This document shows, piece after piece, positions 18,205 through 26,666 of a stretch of DNA of 64,000 bases. The notes under the pieces are model-generated. The model made no database searches and had not been told where the DNA came from. It worked only from the letters and a program-made list of their open reading frames with translations. The stretch lies in NCBI RefSeq assembly GCF_000241525.1, contig NZ_AHIL01000038.1, positions 124,001-188,000 on the forward strand. The letters run 5' to 3'. Both the position numbers and the translations under genes were made by a program. Positions within the stretch are counted from its first letter, which is position 1. The number at the start of each line of letters is the position of its first letter. The DNA is from Comamonas testosteroni ATCC 11996 (GTDB taxonomy: Bacteria; Pseudomonadota; Gammaproteobacteria; Burkholderiales; Burkholderiaceae_C).

Positions 18205-19080
18205 TTAGGTCCCGTAGACCTTCTGAGGAGCCTTGCCCTCGGCGATCAGCTGATCGACCACACCAGACAGCTCGGAAGGCTCCCAACGCGCCTGCTTGTC
18301 ATTGATCTTGCCGGTGAACCAGCCGTCGGCCACGGACAGCTCGCCACCCTTGGCTTCAAAGCAGCGGCCCGTCACATGCCTGGACTGACTGCTGCCCAGC
18401 CAGACGACGATGGAGGCCACGTTCATGGGGTCCCAGACGTCGAAGCCGGATTCGGGCTTCTTGACCATATCGGGCATGGCGCCTTCGGTCATGGAGGTGC
18501 GCGCAGCAGGTGCCAGACAGTTGGCAGTGATGCCGTAGCGCGCCAGCTCTGCGGCCTGCACCAGCGTCAGGCCGGCGATGCCGGCCTTGGCTGCCGCGTA
18601 ATTGCTCTGACCGATGGAGCCTTGCAGGCCCGCGCCGGAGCTGGTGTTGATGATGCGGGCATCCACTTCCTTGCCTGCCTTCTTCTGGTCGCGCCAGTAG
18701 CCGCCAAACACCTTGGCCATACAGAAGTGACCGCGCAGATGCACGCGCATGACCATGTCCCAGTCTTCTTCGGACAGGCTCAGGAACATGCGGTCGCGCA
18801 GCACGCCGGCGTTGTTGACGATGACCTGTACATCGCCGAAAGCCGCCAGCGTGGCATCCAGAATCGATTGGACGCCGGCCACTGTGGTGATGTCGCCGGT
18901 GTTGGCAATGGCCTGACCGCCCGCGGCCTTGACTTCATCGGCAACGGCCTGGGCGGCTTCGGCGCGGATGTCGTTGATCACCACATTTGCACCTTCTTGG
19001 GCGAAGGCCAGCGCATAAGCGCGGCCCAGGCCACCGCCTGCACCGGTGATGACGACGGTTCTCTGGTTGCAAATACCCAT
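18205..19080 (-). CDS. Short-chain 3-hydroxyacyl-CoA dehydrogenase, MFE-2/Hsd4-like (candidate ScdE)
   Basis: A 291-residue SDR close in style to the dehydrogenase part of peroxisomal multifunctional enzyme 2: VVITGAGGGLGRAYALAFA at residues 9-27, VNNAGVLRDRMF, and the catalytic INTSSGAGLQGSIGQSNYAAA followed by Lys. Such enzymes oxidise (R)- or (S)-3-hydroxyacyl-CoA. ATG at 19080 follows AAGGGGAAAG. It lies between the amidase pair and an acyl-CoA dehydrogenase pair and would supply the oxidation step between hydratase and thiolase. Assignment to a particular intermediate is not possible from sequence. Confidence 0.83.
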   Translation of the reverse strand: MGICNQRTVVITGAGGGLGRAYALAFAQEGANVVINDIRAEAAQAVADEVKAAGGQAIANTGDITTVAGVQSILDATLAAFGDVQVIVNNAGVLRDRMFLSLSEEDWDMVMRVHLRGHFCMAKVFGGYWRDQKKAGKEVDARIINTSSGAGLQGSIGQSNYAAAKAGIAGLTLVQAAELARYGITANCLAPAARTSMTEGAMPDMVKKPESGFDVWDPMNVASIVVWLGSSQSRHVTGRCFEAKGGELSVADGWFTGKINDKQARWEPSELSGVVDQLIAEGKAPQKVYGT

Positions 19081-19138
19081 TTCTTTCCCCTTTTTGCTTG
19101 CAATGCAGACAACCTCCAGGCCGTCTGCCTTCTTGAAA

Positions 19139-20701
19139 TTACGCTTTGAAAACCGACAGATCAGGCTGACGATGCGCCCAGGGAACCGCTTGCTCCAGCT
19201 GTGCGGCCAGCGCCAGCAGGCGCCCTTCGCGGCCGAACGGGGCAGCGAAGTGCGCGCCCACAGGCAAGTTGTCCCTGGTCCAGTGCATGGGCACAGACAT
19301 TGCGGGCTGGCCTGTCATATTGAAAAGCGCGGTATAGGGCGAAGCCTTGACGGCTTCGCGCGCGAATGAGTCATAAGGCTGGTCCAGCGTCAGCACACCC
19401 AACAGCGGTGGCGGCACGGCCATCACGGGGGTCAGAATCAGGTCGTACTTGAGAAAGAAGCGGTCCAGAATCTGGCTGGCCGTATCGAAGTTGGTACGCG
19501 CCATCAGCATCTGCTCGGCGGTATAGGACTTGGCCTTTTCCAGATACAGCCAGTCCATCTGCTCCACCTCATCCTGGCGCACTGCGCGACCCAGCAGCTT
19601 TTCACGGGCACGGATGCTGGCCATCATGCCCACGGATGTCACCACGCCCAGGCCCGAGAACACCTCAGCCACAGGCAACTCCGGCATGTCTTCCACGATT
19701 TCATGCCCCAGCGCCAGGCAGGCCTTGATGGCCTTGTCCACCGCCGCCTGACAGTCCGCATGTACGGGAATGCCAAAGTAGTTTCTGGACCAGACGGCGA
19801 TCCTGAGCTTCTTGGGCGCCTGCTTGAGGGCGTCCAGATAGCTGCCTTCCACGTCGCGCGGCGGCACGGTGCGCGAGCCGGGCTCGCGCCCCTGCGTCAG
19901 ATCGAGCAGGTGGGCGCTGTCGCGCACGCTGCGACTGATGACATGGTTCATGGACAAGCCCATCCAGCCTTCCATATTGGCCGGACCGGCAGGCAGACGG
20001 CCGCGGCTGGGCTTGAGGCCGAACAGGCCGCAGTGCGAAGCGGGAATGCGGATGGAGCCACCTCCGTCGCTGGCATGGGCCACGGGCACAATGCCAGCGG
20101 CAACCACCGATGCCGCACCACCCGAAGAGCCGCCTGTCGTGTGGGCAGCATTCCAGGGATTGGGCGACTTGCCATAGAGCAAGGACTCGGTCGTGGGTGT
20201 CTGGCCGAACTCGGGCGATGCCGTCTTGCCAAAGATATTGAGGCCGGCCGCCTTGTAGCGTGCCACCAGGGTGCTGTCGTACTCTGCCACGGCCCCCTTG
20301 AAAAAGCGGCAGCCGTTGGTAGTGACCGTTCCCTTCAGATACTGGTTCAGGTCCTTGAGCAGAAAGGGCACGCCCCACATGGGCGCCCTGGCCGTGGCTT
20401 CGGCACGCGCAGCGCTGCCCAGAGCCGACATCTGCCTGGCCTGATCACGTGCCAGATCGTAGTCCTTGATCACCACTGCATTGAGCTTGGGCAAGGCCTC
20501 GGTGCGTGCAATCGCCGCTTCCAGCGCTTCCAGCGGCGTGATATCGCCCCGGCGGATCTGCTCTGCCCAGGCGTAGCCATCCACCGCAGTCGCCTCATTT
20601 TTCTTCTGTGCAGCCATTGCAGGCATGGCTGACGCTGCGGCCACGGCACCGGCGCCCTGAATAAAGCCACGACGATCCACACCTTGATTCACTGATTCCA
20701 T
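19139..20701 (-). CDS. Tat-exported amidase-signature hydrolase, copy 1
   Basis: A 520-residue amidase-signature enzyme. The N terminus has a twin-arginine motif (D9-R10-R11-G-F-I), an Ala-rich segment and a likely AxA cleavage site near residue 31, so it should be exported folded to the periplasm. The catalytic triad is visible: Lys116 in FLLKDL, Ser192 in TTGGSSGGAAS, Ser216 in DGGGSIRIP. ATG at 20701 is chosen because AGGAGG lies just upstream and the Tat motif follows at once; the longer frame to 20728 would bury it. It is a tandem paralogue of the next gene. The family cleaves amide bonds; since conjugated bile salts are steroid amides, removal of glycine or taurine is an attractive but unproven role. 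Confidence 0.85.
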   Translation of the reverse strand: MESVNQGVDRRGFIQGAGAVAAASAMPAMAAQKKNEATAVDGYAWAEQIRRGDITPLEALEAAIARTEALPKLNAVVIKDYDLARDQARQMSALGSAARAEATARAPMWGVPFLLKDLNQYLKGTVTTNGCRFFKGAVAEYDSTLVARYKAAGLNIFGKTASPEFGQTPTTESLLYGKSPNPWNAAHTTGGSSGGAASVVAAGIVPVAHASDGGGSIRIPASHCGLFGLKPSRGRLPAGPANMEGWMGLSMNHVISRSVRDSAHLLDLTQGREPGSRTVPPRDVEGSYLDALKQAPKKLRIAVWSRNYFGIPVHADCQAAVDKAIKACLALGHEIVEDMPELPVAEVFSGLGVVTSVGMMASIRAREKLLGRAVRQDEVEQMDWLYLEKAKSYTAEQMLMARTNFDTASQILDRFFLKYDLILTPVMAVPPPLLGVLTLDQPYDSFAREAVKASPYTALFNMTGQPAMSVPMHWTRDNLPVGAHFAAPFGREGRLLALAAQLEQAVPWAHRQPDLSVFKA

Positions 20702-20728
20702 GCTCTCCTCCTTGTTGTTGCTGGACAT

Positions 20729-22294
20729 TCAAGCCTTGAGTGCGGACAGGTCCGGCACGCGTTGTGCCCATGGCAGGGCTTGCTCCAGCTGCGCCGCCAT
20801 GCGCAGCAAGCGGCCTTCACCACCAAACGGTGCGACAAAGTGAGCCCCCACAGGGAGGTTGTCTGCCGTCCAGTGCAGCGGCACGGACATGGCCGGATGA
20901 CCGCTGATGTTGAACAGCGAGGTAAAGGCGGAGGAATTCATGGCCTCGGCGGCATAGCTTTCATAAGGCTGATCGAGTCGCAGCGCGCCCAGCTTCTGTG
21001 CAGGCACCACGGTGGTGGGCGTCAGGATCAGGTCGTACCTGGACAGGAATGCATCGATCAATTGCCCCGCCTTGTCGAAGCCTGCGCGGCCACGGTACAG
21101 ATCCAGCGCCGAAGCCTTTTTCGCGGCCTGCAATGCGGCCCAGTTCAGCGGCTCCATCTCGTCTTCGCGCACAGCGCGGCCCAGCTGCATTTCACGGTAT
21201 TCAATGGCGCTGAGCAGACCTGCCGACATGCCTGCACCCATGCCGCCAAAAATTTCGTTCACCGGCAGCTCTGGCATGGCCTCTTCAACAAAATGCCCCA
21301 GCGCCTCGCAGGCCTTGGCCGCCTTGTCCACAGCCTCCAGGCATTCGGCATGTACGGGAATCCCGAAGTAGTTCTTGCGCCAGACGGCAATACGCAGCTT
21401 GCGCTCGGGCTGGTGCATCGCTTCAAGGTAGCCCCGAGGGACATCGGAGGGAGGTCGCACTCGCGAGCCGAACTCGGGCCCAGCACTCAAGTCCAGCAGC
21501 AAGGCGGTATCGCGCACACTGCGGCTGATGACGTGGTTCACCGACAAACCTGTTGCGCCATCCAGCGCTCCTGGCCCTGCAGGCACACGTCCACGACTGG
21601 GCTTGAGTCCGAACAGGCCGCAATGTGCGGCCGGTATGCGGATGGAGCCGCCACCATCGCTGGCATGGCCCACGGGCAGAATGCCGGCCGCCACCACCGC
21701 TGCAGTCCCACCGGAAGAACCGCCCGCGGTATGCCCAGTGTTCCAGGGGTTGGGCGTGATGCCGTAAAGCTTTGACTCTGTGGTGGTCGTCATGCCGAAC
21801 TCGGGAGATGCCGTCTTGCCAAAGATGTTGAGACCCGCAGCCTTGTAGCGCATCACCAGTGTGGAGTCCTGCGAAGCGACAGCATCCTTGAAGAAGCGGC
21901 AACCATTGCTGGTCACGGTTCCTGCCATGCTCAGGCCCAGGTCCTTGAGCACAAACGGCAGACCCCACAGCGGCGCTTTGTCAGTCGCCTGTTTGCGTGC
22001 ATCGCGGCCGATGGCCGAGAGCTTCTTGGCATGCTCGCGGGCCAGTTCGTAGTCTTTGATGACCACGGCATTGAGCTTGGGCAAGGCTTCAACGCGCGCA
22101 ATGGCGGCATCGAGGGCCTCCAGCGGCGTGACATCGCCTTTGCGCATCTGCGCAGCCATGGTGATGGCATCGGCCTGCGCAACGGCCCTGGTGCCGACTT
22201 GCGCTTGCGCTGCCGGCAGACCCAGCACGGCCGCCGTGGCAGTTGCCCCGGCCAGGAATGCTCTGCGATCTGAATCCGTCGCTTTGTCTTGCAT
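20729..22294 (-). CDS. Tat-exported amidase-signature hydrolase, copy 2
   Basis: A 521-residue paralogue of the downstream amidase, with strong similarity along the whole length (for example TSNGCRFFKDAVA, KAAGLNIFGKTASPEFG). The signal region has D9-R10-R11-A-F-L and an AQA cleavage site near residue 31. The triad is Lys117 in FVLKDL, Ser193 in AGGSSGGTA and Ser217 in DGGGSIRIP. GGAGACA precedes ATG at 22294. Both copies keep all catalytic residues, so both are probably active and may differ in the amide accepted. The 100 nt before it include a 20-nt perfect hairpin (22364-22383), which may tune expression of the two amidases relative to the upstream genes. Confidence 0.85.
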   Translation of the reverse strand: MQDKATDSDRRAFLAGATATAAVLGLPAAQAQVGTRAVAQADAITMAAQMRKGDVTPLEALDAAIARVEALPKLNAVVIKDYELAREHAKKLSAIGRDARKQATDKAPLWGLPFVLKDLGLSMAGTVTSNGCRFFKDAVASQDSTLVMRYKAAGLNIFGKTASPEFGMTTTTESKLYGITPNPWNTGHTAGGSSGGTAAVVAAGILPVGHASDGGGSIRIPAAHCGLFGLKPSRGRVPAGPGALDGATGLSVNHVISRSVRDTALLLDLSAGPEFGSRVRPPSDVPRGYLEAMHQPERKLRIAVWRKNYFGIPVHAECLEAVDKAAKACEALGHFVEEAMPELPVNEIFGGMGAGMSAGLLSAIEYREMQLGRAVREDEMEPLNWAALQAAKKASALDLYRGRAGFDKAGQLIDAFLSRYDLILTPTTVVPAQKLGALRLDQPYESYAAEAMNSSAFTSLFNISGHPAMSVPLHWTADNLPVGAHFVAPFGGEGRLLRMAAQLEQALPWAQRVPDLSALKA

Positions 22295-22363
22295 GTCTTT
22301 GTCTCCGTTGATATTTTTGTGGATGACTTGCTAAGCCGCTAGCACCGGAGCTCCAACGCAATA

Positions 22364-22383
22364 CAGGCACCCAGGGGTGCCTG
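22364..22383. repeat. Perfect hairpin between thiolase and amidase genes
   Basis: CAGGCAC-CCAGGG-GTGCCTG; the outer seven bases on each side pair exactly, and the inner CC/GG can extend the stem. It lies 11 nt after the thiolase stop and 70 nt before the amidase start, with no T run after it on the minus strand. It looks like an intra-operon processing or stabilising hairpin more than a terminator. Confidence 0.5.
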
Positions 22384-22394
22384 CATGTCTGTCG

Positions 22395-23549
22395 TCAGAG
22401 TCTCTCAATGATGGTCACATTGGCCTGTCCTCCACCTTCGCACATGGTCTGCAAGCCGTAGCGACCGCCGGTCCGCTCCAGCTCGTGCAGCAGCGTGGTC
22501 ATGAGCTTGGCGCCTGACGCTCCCAGTGGATGACCGAGCGCAATCGCGCCGCCGTTGACGTTGGTCCTGCCATGGTCGTAGCCGGTCTCCTTGAGCCAGG
22601 CCATGACCACGGAAGCGAAGGCCTCGTTGATCTCGACCAGGTCGATGTCGGACATGGTCATGCCCGCCTTCTTGAGCGCATATTCCGTGGCGGGAATCGG
22701 CGCGGTCAGGTGCCAGATGGGGTCATCGGCGCGCACGCTCATATGGTGAATGCGGGCGCGGGGCTTGAGGTTGTAGCGTTTAAGCGCGGCCTCCGACACC
22801 ACCAGCACGGCCGCTGCGGCATCGCAGGTGGAGCTGGACACGGCAGCGGTGATCGAGGGATAGGTCGGATCCACCGGCTCCAGCGTGGCCATCTTCTCCA
22901 GCGTGCTCAGACGGGCGGTTTCGTCCATCTTGAAGTCGCCAAACGGCACGATTTCCCGATCAAAGCGACCTTCAGCGATGGCCTTCAAAGCGCGGTCGTG
23001 GCTTTCCTTGGCAAACACCTCCATATCGGCACGACTCACACCCCAGTGGTCGGCAATACGCTGGGCGGCATAGAACTGGTTCACGGGCGCGTTGCGGAAA
23101 CGGGCCTGCCAGCCCTTGCTCTCGGCAAACGGCGTGGTAAAGCCCAGGGGCTGGCCGGCCAGCATGGCTGACGAGATTGGAATCGCGCTCATGGTCTGCA
23201 CGCCTCCGGCCAGCACCACGTCCTGCGTGCCGCTCATCACGGCCTGGGCTGCAAAATGAATGGCTTGCTGGGACGAGCCGCACTGGCGGTCGATCGTGGT
23301 GCCGGGAACGTTCAAGGGCATACCGGCTGCCAGCCAGGAAGTGCGAGCAATATCGCCGGCCAGAGAGCCGATGGTATCCACGCAGCCAAAGATCACGTCG
23401 TCGTAATCGGCTGCGGGAATGTCGTTGCGCTCGACCAGCGCCTTGATCACATGGGCGCCGAGGTCGGCACCGTGCACCGTGGCAAGAGAGCCCTTGCGCT
23501 TTCCGGTAGGAGAGCGCAGCGCATCAACGATATAGGCCTGGGCGCTCAT
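22395..23549 (-). CDS. Thiolase of the steroid cluster, second type
   Basis: A 384-residue thiolase starting MSAQAYIVDALRSPTGKRKG. Cys90 is in DRQCGSSQQA, the form found in SCP2/FadA5-like steroid thiolases as well as classical ones; GHPLGASGA and MCEGGGQANVTIIERL complete the active site. Its ATG overlaps the stop of the acyl-CoA dehydrogenase before it as ATGA. It follows the C/D-ring enzymes (scdL1/L2, scdK, scdY) and a dehydrogenase pair, so it probably acts after C-ring opening, comparable with FadA6. It is clearly different from the thiolase next to tesR. Confidence 0.83.
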   Translation of the reverse strand: MSAQAYIVDALRSPTGKRKGSLATVHGADLGAHVIKALVERNDIPAADYDDVIFGCVDTIGSLAGDIARTSWLAAGMPLNVPGTTIDRQCGSSQQAIHFAAQAVMSGTQDVVLAGGVQTMSAIPISSAMLAGQPLGFTTPFAESKGWQARFRNAPVNQFYAAQRIADHWGVSRADMEVFAKESHDRALKAIAEGRFDREIVPFGDFKMDETARLSTLEKMATLEPVDPTYPSITAAVSSSTCDAAAAVLVVSEAALKRYNLKPRARIHHMSVRADDPIWHLTAPIPATEYALKKAGMTMSDIDLVEINEAFASVVMAWLKETGYDHGRTNVNGGAIALGHPLGASGAKLMTTLLHELERTGGRYGLQTMCEGGGQANVTIIERL

Positions 23550-24685
23550 GCAGCCACCTCTTCAGCAATGTTCTTCACAGCATCTTGCGCAGAGCAGGAG
23601 GCACATGAATCGATTTCTCGATCAAAAGTCGATCCGGGGCCCACAGGGGCATTGGGACTGCGCAGCAGGCCCTGGGTCAGGCGGGCTGCATGGTATGCCT
23701 TGTCGCCCCAGGCAGCGTCCAGTACCCAGGCGCGCTTCATGAACATCTGCAGATTGACCTCCCAGGTGTAACCCATGGCGCCATGCACCTGCAGACTGTT
23801 GCGCGCCGCAAACCAGCTCGCTTCGCTGCACTGGAGCTTGGCGTGCGATATACGCACAGCCAGATCAGGTTCGCCGTGCTGCAGCGCATAGAAGGCACGG
23901 TAGAGCACGGGTTTGGCAAACTCGATCTTGGTGACGATGTCCGACAGGTGGTGCTGCACGGCCTGAAAGCTGCCTATGACCTTGTCGAACTGCTTGCGCT
24001 GCGCCACATAGTCCACCGAAAGGTCCAGCATGCGCTGAGCCAGGCCCAGCATCTGGGCAGCTGCGGCGAGTGCACCGCGCTCGCCGGCTGTGTCCCAGAC
24101 CTTCTGACCCTGAGTTCCATCGAGCAAACGGGTGGCATCGGATGCCGTCCAGCGTACCCGTGACAGGCGGCGCGAGGAGTCGATGCTGCTCAGCGCCGTG
24201 ATCTCGCACTGTGCGGGCCTGAGCAGGTGCAGTTCCAGGCCGGTGGCCGTGGCATGGGGCAGCAACAGCACATCGGCCAGTGCGGCGTCCGCCACATTGG
24301 GGTTGACGGGATGGCCCACGGCCACGCGGCAGCTGCCTTCGGCGATCCTGGACAGCCAGACACGGCTCTCATGTCCTTGCGGCAATGCACTCAGCATGCC
24401 CACGGCCACATAGGCGGTGTCGGTCAAGGAATCGGGCAGAGCGTAATAACCCACTTCCTGCAGCAGCAGTGCCCAGTCCACATCGGCCATGCCCATACCG
24501 CCATCGGCTTCGGGGGCGGACAGGCCCATCAGGCCTTGTTCTGCAATCCTGGCCCACAGCTCGGGGCTGCGACCGGTCGGGGTTTCCCAGATGTCGCGCA
24601 GCAGCTCGGGGGCTGCTTCGGTCATCAGAAAGCGGCTGATCGAGTCACGGAATGCGATTTGATCTTCGGTAAAGGTGAAGTCCAT
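23546..24685 (-). CDS. Acyl-CoA dehydrogenase subunit (C/D-ring pair, chain 2)
   Basis: A 379-residue dehydrogenase-like protein (MDFTFTEDQIAFRDSISRFL). Family segments VAQRKQFDKVIGSFQAVQHH and VHGAMGYTWEVNLQMFMKRA are present; the central strands are divergent, as in non-catalytic partner subunits. ATG at 24685 is preceded by GGGAGAC; the frame extends to 24811 without similarity. It ends with an ATGA overlap into the thiolase and begins 17 nt after the other chain, so the two form a likely heteromer corresponding to the FadE31/32/33 or IpdE1/E2 pairs of actinobacteria. The C-terminal 25 residues with two Cys look unusual for the family. Confidence 0.8.
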   Translation of the reverse strand: MDFTFTEDQIAFRDSISRFLMTEAAPELLRDIWETPTGRSPELWARIAEQGLMGLSAPEADGGMGMADVDWALLLQEVGYYALPDSLTDTAYVAVGMLSALPQGHESRVWLSRIAEGSCRVAVGHPVNPNVADAALADVLLLPHATATGLELHLLRPAQCEITALSSIDSSRRLSRVRWTASDATRLLDGTQGQKVWDTAGERGALAAAAQMLGLAQRMLDLSVDYVAQRKQFDKVIGSFQAVQHHLSDIVTKIEFAKPVLYRAFYALQHGEPDLAVRISHAKLQCSEASWFAARNSLQVHGAMGYTWEVNLQMFMKRAWVLDAAWGDKAYHAARLTQGLLRSPNAPVGPGSTFDREIDSCASCSAQDAVKNIAEEVAA

Positions 24686-24702
24686 GGTTGTCTCCCTGCC
24701 GA

Positions 24703-25857
24703 TCAGGATTTGGGCAGGCCCAGCATGCGCTGAGCGATGATGTTGCGCTGGATCTCGTTGCTGCCCGCGTAGATGGGACCGGCCTGCGAGAACAGAAAAC
24801 CTTCCAGCCATTCGTTGGCCTCGGCGTCATCGATGAGCTCGGCACGCGCACCCAGAATGCGCATCGCGGTTTCATGAATCATGATGTCCAGCTCGGACCA
24901 GACAATCTTGTTGGTGCTGGCTTCCGCGCCAATCTGTGCGCCCTTGTTCAGGCGGCCTACCGTGTGATAGGAAGACAGCGTGTATGCCTCCGCCCCCTGC
25001 CAGGCACGCAGCACGGCATCGCGAATGGAGTGGTCGCGGTCGGCATCGACCTGATTGCGCAGATACAGGTCCACCAGCTTCTGCGCACTGCGCTGATAGC
25101 GGGCGGGAGAGCGCAGCAGCAGCCCGCGCTCGAAGCCGGCCGTCGCCATCGCCACATGCCAGCCCTTGCCTTCTGCACCCAGCAGGTTCTCCACAGGTAC
25201 TTCGACATCGTCGAAGAAGATTTCGGCGAAGTGCTCGCGGCCATTGATGGCACGAATGGGACGCACGGTGATGCCGGGCGTGTTCAGGGGCACGAGGATG
25301 TAGCTCAGACCATGGTGGCGGCTCGACGTCGGGTCGCTGCGAAACAGGCCGAACACCCAGTCGGCAAAGATTGCACGGGTAGACCAGATTTTCTGACCGT
25401 TCAGAATGAATTTGTCACCCATGCGAATGGCACGGCTGCTGATGGCCGCCATGTCCGAGCCAGCGTTGGGCTCGGACCAACCCTGGGCCCACATATCGTC
25501 GCAGCGCGCCATACGGGGCAGAAAGCGGGCCTTCTGCTCGGGCGTACCGAATTCCATCAGCGTGGAGCCCAGCAGCAGAATGCCGTTCTGGTTCACGCGG
25601 GCTGGCGCATCGACTGCCCAGTACTCTTCCTCGAAGATCAGCCATTCGGTCAGGTCGCAGCCGCTGCCTCCCAGATCCTTGGGCCAGGTCACGGCGCTGT
25701 AGCCGGCGTCGGCCAGCTTGGCTTCCCACTGGCGGTGCTGCTCGAACCCCTCTCGGGTGTCATAGCTCTGCAGCCGTTCCGCAGGCACATTGTTCTTGAG
25801 CCATTCACGTACCTGGGCACGGAACGCTTTTTGCGCTGGGGTATAGGTCAAATCCAT
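24703..25857 (-). CDS. Acyl-CoA dehydrogenase subunit (C/D-ring pair, chain 1)
   Basis: A 384-residue acyl-CoA dehydrogenase (MDLTYTPAQKAFRAQVREWL) with WSEPNAGSDMAAI, KFILNGQKIWSTRAIFAD and the C-terminal IYAGSNEIQRNIIAQRMLG. All classical family blocks are present, so this is the better candidate for the FAD-binding, catalytic chain. GGAGACA precedes ATG at 25857. It lies 28 nt after scdY and 17 nt before its partner. By position it would desaturate an intermediate formed after C- and D-ring hydrolysis, on the way to acetyl-, propionyl- and succinyl-CoA. Confidence 0.82.
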   Translation of the reverse strand: MDLTYTPAQKAFRAQVREWLKNNVPAERLQSYDTREGFEQHRQWEAKLADAGYSAVTWPKDLGGSGCDLTEWLIFEEEYWAVDAPARVNQNGILLLGSTLMEFGTPEQKARFLPRMARCDDMWAQGWSEPNAGSDMAAISSRAIRMGDKFILNGQKIWSTRAIFADWVFGLFRSDPTSSRHHGLSYILVPLNTPGITVRPIRAINGREHFAEIFFDDVEVPVENLLGAEGKGWHVAMATAGFERGLLLRSPARYQRSAQKLVDLYLRNQVDADRDHSIRDAVLRAWQGAEAYTLSSYHTVGRLNKGAQIGAEASTNKIVWSELDIMIHETAMRILGARAELIDDAEANEWLEGFLFSQAGPIYAGSNEIQRNIIAQRMLGLPKS

Positions 25858-25885
25858 GGTTGTCTCCTCTTCGCGCTAGTGATGC

Positions 25886-26644
25886 TCAGAATTTGGCGTC
25901 GCGCTTTTCCACGAAGGCGCTGCGTGTCTCGGCGGAATCGGGGCTCATATAGGCTTGCAGGGTGAAGCCCTGCTCCCAGCGGTATTTGTCTTCCAGATTG
26001 CCGTCTTCGATGCCGGTCAACGCTTCCTTGGCGATGCGGATCATGGCGGGGCTCTTGGCGGCGATCTTGTTGGCGATCTCCATGGCGACGTCGCGCAGCT
26101 GCTCACGGGGAACTACACGCTCGATGGCTCCCAGGCGCAAGGCTTCTGCCGCACCAATCATCTCGCCCGTAAAGAACAGGTAGCGGGTCTTTTGCACGCC
26201 GAACATGCGCTGCAGATGGGCCGCACCGCCCATGGCGCCGCGGTCCACTTCGGGCAGGCCGAAGGTGGCGTCTTCTGCGGCGATCACAATGTCCGATGCA
26301 CCGCAGATGCCGATTCCGCCGCCCAGCACAAAGCCGTGCACGGCGGTGATGACGGGTACCTTGTTCAGGTGCACAGCCTTGAACGTGGCGTAGTTGCCTG
26401 CGTTCACGTCGATGATGAGCTTGTCGTTGGTCGCCAGCTCCTTGATGTCCACACCCGCGCAGAAGCCACGGTTTTCGGCGCGAATGACGATAACGCGCAC
26501 GTCAGGGCGTTGACCCAGCGCTTCGATTTCCTTGGCCAGGCCATTCCAGCCAGCGGCATTCAGGGCATTGACGGGAGCACGGTCAATCACCAGCTCTGCC
26601 ACACCGTTGTCGTGAATATTGGAGTGAAATTGTTGAATGGACAT
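25886..26644 (-). CDS. scdY: EchA20-like crotonase, D-ring hydrolase
   Basis: A 252-residue crotonase. The arrangement FCAGVDIKEL, GFVLGGGIGICGASDIV, DATFGLPEVDRGAMGGAAHL is that of actinobacterial EchA20, which opens steroid ring D by hydrolysis of a cyclic beta-diketone-type CoA ester instead of hydrating a double bond. The first canonical hydratase glutamate is replaced (GGGIG), while the second is kept (LPEVDRG), in agreement with a non-hydratase reaction. Start at 26644 follows GAGG with six bases between; ATG at 26656 has no ribosome site. In TA441 this corresponds, as far as I recall, to ScdY. Expected substrate: the 5-oxo (HIEC) CoA ester after removal of the ring-B remnant. Confidence 0.8.
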   Translation of the reverse strand: MSIQQFHSNIHDNGVAELVIDRAPVNALNAAGWNGLAKEIEALGQRPDVRVIVIRAENRGFCAGVDIKELATNDKLIIDVNAGNYATFKAVHLNKVPVITAVHGFVLGGGIGICGASDIVIAAEDATFGLPEVDRGAMGGAAHLQRMFGVQKTRYLFFTGEMIGAAEALRLGAIERVVPREQLRDVAMEIANKIAAKSPAMIRIAKEALTGIEDGNLEDKYRWEQGFTLQAYMSPDSAETRSAFVEKRDAKF

Positions 26645-26666
26645 ATCCAGCCTCATTGGCTTGTTG

